Shown here piece after piece: positions 61,332 to 64,000 of a stretch of 64,000 nt of DNA. A model generated the notes under the pieces. It was not told where the DNA came from. It did no database searches and saw only the letters and a program-made list of their open reading frames with translations. Numbering within the stretch: position 1 is the stretch's first letter; the number at the start of each line of letters is the position of its first letter. The translations under genes were made by a program, and so were the position numbers. Source of the DNA: Leucobacter ruminantium (GTDB taxonomy: Bacteria; Actinomycetota; Actinomycetes; Actinomycetales; Microbacteriaceae); the NCBI RefSeq assembly GCF_017565705.1, contig NZ_JAGDYL010000007.1, positions 1-64,000 of the forward strand. Direction: 5' to 3'.

Positions 61332-61349
61332 GTGAATGACAGGTTCCGG

Positions 61350-62273
61350 TCAGCGCCGCCACTGCCGGCTGCGGGAGTCGATCGTGAAGCCGGCGCGCTC
61401 GTACATGCCGACGGCGACCTCGTTCTCGCCGTCGACGTAGAGCTCGACCTTCGCCGGACGGTGCTGCGCCATCCGCGCGAGCGTCGCTTCGAGCAGCGCG
61501 CGGCCGAGGCCGTGCCCCGAGCGCGCGGGATCGACCCCGATGGCGTAGAGCTCGGCGATGGGGGCGGATCCCTCGCCCGGAACGGTCTTGACCCAGGTGT
61601 AGCCCGCGACTCCCTCCGCGTCCTCGATGAAGAGCAGATCGGCCGGATCGAACCAGGGCTCCTCGCGCATCAGGGCGAAGTCGGCCTCGGTGATGCGCCC
61701 CTGCTCGGGGTGCGAGGCGAACGCGGCGGCGTTGAGCCGCACCCAGTCCGCCGCGTCCTCGGGCAGCTCGGGGTCGAAGGCGCGCAGCGCGAAGCCGGTG
61801 GGCATGGGGAGGGCGAGGGGATCGGATGATGGATCGGGCAGCCGCGAGGGATCGAGGGCCATGCGGTAGAGGGATCGCACCGGCTCGAACCCCGCGCGCG
61901 CGAGGAGCGCGTCGGCCGCGGGGTTGTCGCCGTGCGCCCAGGCCTTCAGCTCGCCGGGGGCCGCACGGTCGAGCAGCACGTCGAGGGCGGCTGAGCCGAT
62001 CCCTCTCCCGCGTGCCGAGGGATCGACGACGAGGTCGACCTCTCCCTCGCCGACGATGCCGACGGCGACGGTGCGCTCCGGGTCCGCCGCCTCGGCGAAG
62101 CGCCGCAGTGCGCGTCGGCCCTGCGAGGCCGCGAGCAGCGCCTGATCCGACACCGGGGGCCGGCCGTCTGCGCTCTCCGCGGCCGCGATCACCGCTCGCG
62201 CGTCGGCGAGCGCCCGGGTTCCCGGCTCTCCTGAGCTTCCCGGATCGATCTCGATGAGCTCGGCCTCGGTCAT
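61350..62273 (-). CDS. mshD: mycothiol synthase
   Basis: The 307-aa protein has two GNAT domains. The first has 'DLVVDPSARGRGIGSAALDVLLDRA' and the second 'LYAIGVDPARSGHGLGRALLEATL', ending 'VELYVDGENEVAVGMYERAGFTI'. This is the MshD pattern; it acetylates Cys-GlcN-Ins in the last step of mycothiol synthesis. ATG 62273 follows GGAGGACGACC. The order glnR-mshD resembles mycobacterial Rv0818-Rv0819 beside phosphate genes. Confidence 0.93.
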   Translation of the reverse strand: MTEAELIEIDPGSSGEPGTRALADARAVIAAAESADGRPPVSDQALLAASQGRRALRRFAEAADPERTVAVGIVGEGEVDLVVDPSARGRGIGSAALDVLLDRAAPGELKAWAHGDNPAADALLARAGFEPVRSLYRMALDPSRLPDPSSDPLALPMPTGFALRAFDPELPEDAADWVRLNAAAFASHPEQGRITEADFALMREEPWFDPADLLFIEDAEGVAGYTWVKTVPGEGSAPIAELYAIGVDPARSGHGLGRALLEATLARMAQHRPAKVELYVDGENEVAVGMYERAGFTIDSRSRQWRR

Positions 62274-62344
62274 GGTCGTCCTCCTGCCGTGCGCGCCCGG
62301 GCGAACCGCCGTCGGCACCCGCTCAGCTGCGAGGGCGCGGCGCG

Positions 62345-63013
62345 TCAGTCGTCATCGTAGTCGCGTTCGCGGGCGAAGCCGTAGCCGACACCGCGCACCG
62401 TGCTGATCAGCCCCTCGTGCTCGCCGAGCTTGGCGCGCAGGCGCCGCACGTGCACGTCGACCGTGCGGGTGCCGCCGAAGTAGTCGGTGCCCCAGACATC
62501 GCTGAGCAACTGCTCGCGCGTGAACACGCGGCCGGGATGCGCGGCGAGGAAGTGCAGCAGTTCGAACTCCTTGTAGGTGAGGTCGAGGGTGCGGCCGTGC
62601 ACGCGGGCGATGAAGTTCGACTCGTCGATCACGACGCCCGCGGCCTGCACCTCCGCGACGGGCGCGTCGGCGGCGGAGCCGCGCTCCAGCAGGCGCAGCC
62701 GCGACTCCACCTCGGCCGGGCTCGCACCGGGCAGCAGCAGCTCGCTCACCCCCCAGTCGGCGGTGAGCGCGGTGAGGGCGACCTCGGGCAGGATCACGAC
62801 GCGGGGCGTCTGCGTCGTACCGGCGAGGGCCTGGCAGGCCGTGCGAGCGCGGCGCGCGTCGAGGGTGCCGTCGATGAGCACCGCGTCGAAGCGCGACGGC
62901 ATCGTGTCGGGAACCCTGAGCGACAGCGGGGAGGTGCGCACCTCGTGCGGCAGGAGGTCGAGCGCGGGCAGCGATTCGGCCGGATCCCTATCGGCGAGGC
63001 AGAGCAGCTGCAT
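62345..63013 (-). CDS. glnR: GlnR-type winged-helix orphan response regulator
   Basis: The 222-aa protein has an atypical N-terminal receiver-like domain ('FDAVLIDGTLDARRARTACQAL', 'VTLTALTADWGVSELLLPGASPAEVESRLRLL'-like) without a partner kinase gene. The OmpR-type DNA-binding domain is 'LDLTYKEFELLHFLAAHPGRVFTREQLLSDVWG...RTVDVHVRRLRAKLG'. The ADWG/LLLPG wording and neighbours (mshD, ppk) match actinobacterial GlnR, which controls nitrogen assimilation genes. ATG 63013 is preceded by AAGGGAGCGGGAG. Confidence 0.82.
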   Translation of the reverse strand: MQLLCLADRDPAESLPALDLLPHEVRTSPLSLRVPDTMPSRFDAVLIDGTLDARRARTACQALAGTTQTPRVVILPEVALTALTADWGVSELLLPGASPAEVESRLRLLERGSAADAPVAEVQAAGVVIDESNFIARVHGRTLDLTYKEFELLHFLAAHPGRVFTREQLLSDVWGTDYFGGTRTVDVHVRRLRAKLGEHEGLISTVRGVGYGFARERDYDDD

Positions 63014-63096
63014 CTCCCGCTCCCTTCGGCTGTCGAACCGTTGCAATTCTACTGCCGGGCCTGTTTCCCGCCGGTTTCGGGAGTGTTACCCGCGGT

Positions 63097-63108
63097 GAGG
63101 GATCCCTC
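63097..63108. repeat. self-complementary copy of the over-represented octamer
   Basis: GAGGGATCCCTC is a perfect 12-bp palindrome formed by overlapping forward (63097) and reverse (63101) copies of GAGGGATC. It lies in the glnR/phoH divergent spacer and is the clearest example of the motif on both strands. Confidence 0.8.
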
Positions 63109-63234
63109 GCGGGCACGGGGCGCAACCCCCGCGCAACCGGATGTTCACCGTTCTTCACTCGGATCGGTGTGTGTCGCTTCGACGCATCGAGCGGCGCGAG
63201 CGTAGCGTGAGAGGCACCGGACGAAGGAGACACT

Positions 63235-64000
63235 GTGACCGAGTTCCCGCATTCCGAACCCCTCTCGGCCGAAGCGCACGAGGGCCGTGATCGCTCGACG
63301 GAGCGTCTGCGCACCTATGTGCTCGACACCTCGGTGCTGCTGAGCGATCCCTCGGCGCTCTTCCGCTTCGCCGAGCACGCGGTCGTGCTGCCCATCGTGG
63401 TCGTCATGGAACTCGAGAAGAAACGGCACGACCCCGAGATCGGCTACTTCGCGCGGCGCGCGCTCCGCATCCTCGACGAGCTGCGGGAGCGCCACCTTCG
63501 CCTCGACTTCCCCGTGCCCGTCGGCGACTCCGGCGGCACGGTGCGTGTCGAGCTCAACCACTCGAGCGCCGAGGCGCTGCCGAGCGGCATGCGGCTGGGC
63601 GACAACGACACCCGCATCCTCGCCGTCGCCCAGAGCCTCGCCTCGGACGGCCTCGACGTCACCGTCGTGTCGAAGGACCTCCCCATGCGGCTCAAGGCCG
63701 CGGCGCTCGGGCTCGGCTCCGAGGAGTACCGCGCCGAGCTCGCCCACGACGACGCCTACACCGGAACCGCGACGATCGAGCTCGCCGAGCACGAGATGCA
63801 GTCGCTCTGGGACCAGGAGCGGCTCGACGACGTCGACGACGTCGAGGGGCTGACCCGCGGCACCGGTCTCATCATCACCTCCGCGCGCGGCTCGGCGCTC
63901 GGGCGCGTCGACGGCCCGCGCTCGCTGCACCTCGTGCGCGGCGACCGGGAGGTCTTCGGAGTCACGGGCCGCAGCGCCGAGCAGCGGCTCGCGATCGACC
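63235..64000 (+). CDS. PhoH-family protein with N-terminal PIN domain (runs off right edge)
   Basis: The first 255 codons are visible. A PIN-domain ribonuclease segment covers residues ~25-165: 'YVLDTSVLLSDPSALFRFAEH', 'LPIVVVMELEKKRHD', 'LGDNDTRILAVAQSL' and 'VTVVSKDLPMRLKAAALGL' give the acidic cluster. A linker follows; the PhoH P-loop ATPase would lie beyond the edge. This layout is that of PhoH2 proteins (PIN-PhoH). GTG 63235 follows GAAGGAGACACT. It is divergent from glnR. Confidence 0.85.
   Translation, partial: MTEFPHSEPLSAEAHEGRDRSTERLRTYVLDTSVLLSDPSALFRFAEHAVVLPIVVVMELEKKRHDPEIGYFARRALRILDELRERHLRLDFPVPVGDSGGTVRVELNHSSAEALPSGMRLGDNDTRILAVAQSLASDGLDVTVVSKDLPMRLKAAALGLGSEEYRAELAHDDAYTGTATIELAEHEMQSLWDQERLDDVDDVEGLTRGTGLIITSARGSALGRVDGPRSLHLVRGDREVFGVTGRSAEQRLAID

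Noticed and set aside
59344-61335. A ~660-codon plus-strand open frame opposite ppk
   Set aside because: ppk is unmistakable on the other strand; the plus-strand frame has shadow composition and no motif or ribosome-binding site. The same holds for long shadows opposite the acyl-CoA oxidase, ABC-F, multi-PH and ATP-grasp genes.
63143-63160. Possible PHO box before the PhoH-like gene (GTTCACCGTT-CTTCACT)
   Set aside because: The second unit is 10 bp away instead of 11 and matches poorly, so it is too weak next to the clear arrays at 27372 and 56737.
817-63353. GAGGGATC as a KOPS-like FtsK polarity motif
   Set aside because: Counts on the two strands are similar (about 34 versus 25), whereas KOPS is strongly polar. 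A modest skew cannot be excluded without the whole chromosome, so this specific explanation is not favoured.
1-64000. CRISPR arrays, phage genes, toxin-antitoxin or classical defence systems
   Set aside because: No regularly spaced direct repeats, cas genes, integrase, capsid genes or recognisable toxin/antitoxin pairs were seen.

Overview
The window is high-GC actinobacterial chromosome, most likely from Microbacteriaceae (Leucobacter-like by overall feel; the genus is an inference). Supporting features are CarD, a mycothiol synthase, SenX3/RegX3, a GlnR-type regulator, an Rv3235-family protein, LAxTG-like cell-wall sorting signals and many apparently leaderless genes. Gene order also matches known actinobacterial blocks: ispF-ispD-carD/lpqE, cysS-rlmB, PH-PH-DUF2520...lysS, and glnR-mshD-ppk-NUDIX...pstSCAB.

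Layout. 1-172 is the end of an IS5-family element cut by the window edge. 0.3-4.5 kb holds a DUF4870 membrane protein, an acyl-CoA oxidase-like flavoprotein and a proline iminopeptidase. 4.8-10.7 kb holds surface protein A (1533 aa, SdrD-like and DUF5979-like domains, LSLTG anchor) facing a membrane-tethered sigma factor. 10.8-20.1 kb is a mix of single genes: YpfJ-type metallopeptidase, LysR-like substrate-binding protein, alkyltransferase-like protein, VIT1-family transporter, ABC-F protein, SRPBCC protein, GNAT, LLM flavin oxidoreductase and amidohydrolase. 20.3-22.4 kb is a LolD/FtsX-type ABC exporter. 22.4-31.4 kb is housekeeping: ispF, ispD, carD, lipoprotein, regX3-senX3, phoU, cysS, rlmB, Rv3235 family. 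31.6-38.2 kb holds two PH-domain membrane proteins, a DUF2520 protein, lysS, a tiny membrane protein and cardiolipin synthase. 38.4-41.4 kb pairs an ATP-grasp protein carrying a histone-H1-like tail with a serine hydrolase. 41.5-48.2 kb repeats the earlier theme: a sigma factor fused to a zinc-finger anti-sigma-like domain and a membrane segment sits directly upstream of surface protein B (1765 aa). 48.4 kb is tRNA-Lys(TTT). 48.7-52.3 kb holds an aldo/keto reductase, an MFS exporter, a divergent MarR regulator, an SDR remnant and an unrecognised gene. 52.6-64 kb is a phosphate block: pstB, pstA, pstC, pstS, a divergent CapA-like lipoprotein, NUDIX/SixA fusion, ppk, mshD, glnR and a partial PhoH-like gene.

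How it works together. SenX3-RegX3-PhoU, PstSCAB and Ppk form a phosphate sensing, uptake and storage set. 11-bp-spaced GTTCA repeats lie in the senX3/phoU and pstS/capA intergenic regions, as expected for RegX3/PhoP operators. The two sigma-factor/surface-protein loci look like paralogous cell-surface expression modules.

The two signals most worth following are (i) the octamer GAGGGATC/GATCCCTC, found about 59 times by hand count against roughly 2-3 expected, in genes and spacers alike, and (ii) the duplicated module of membrane-tethered sigma factor plus sortase-anchored DUF5979 surface protein.
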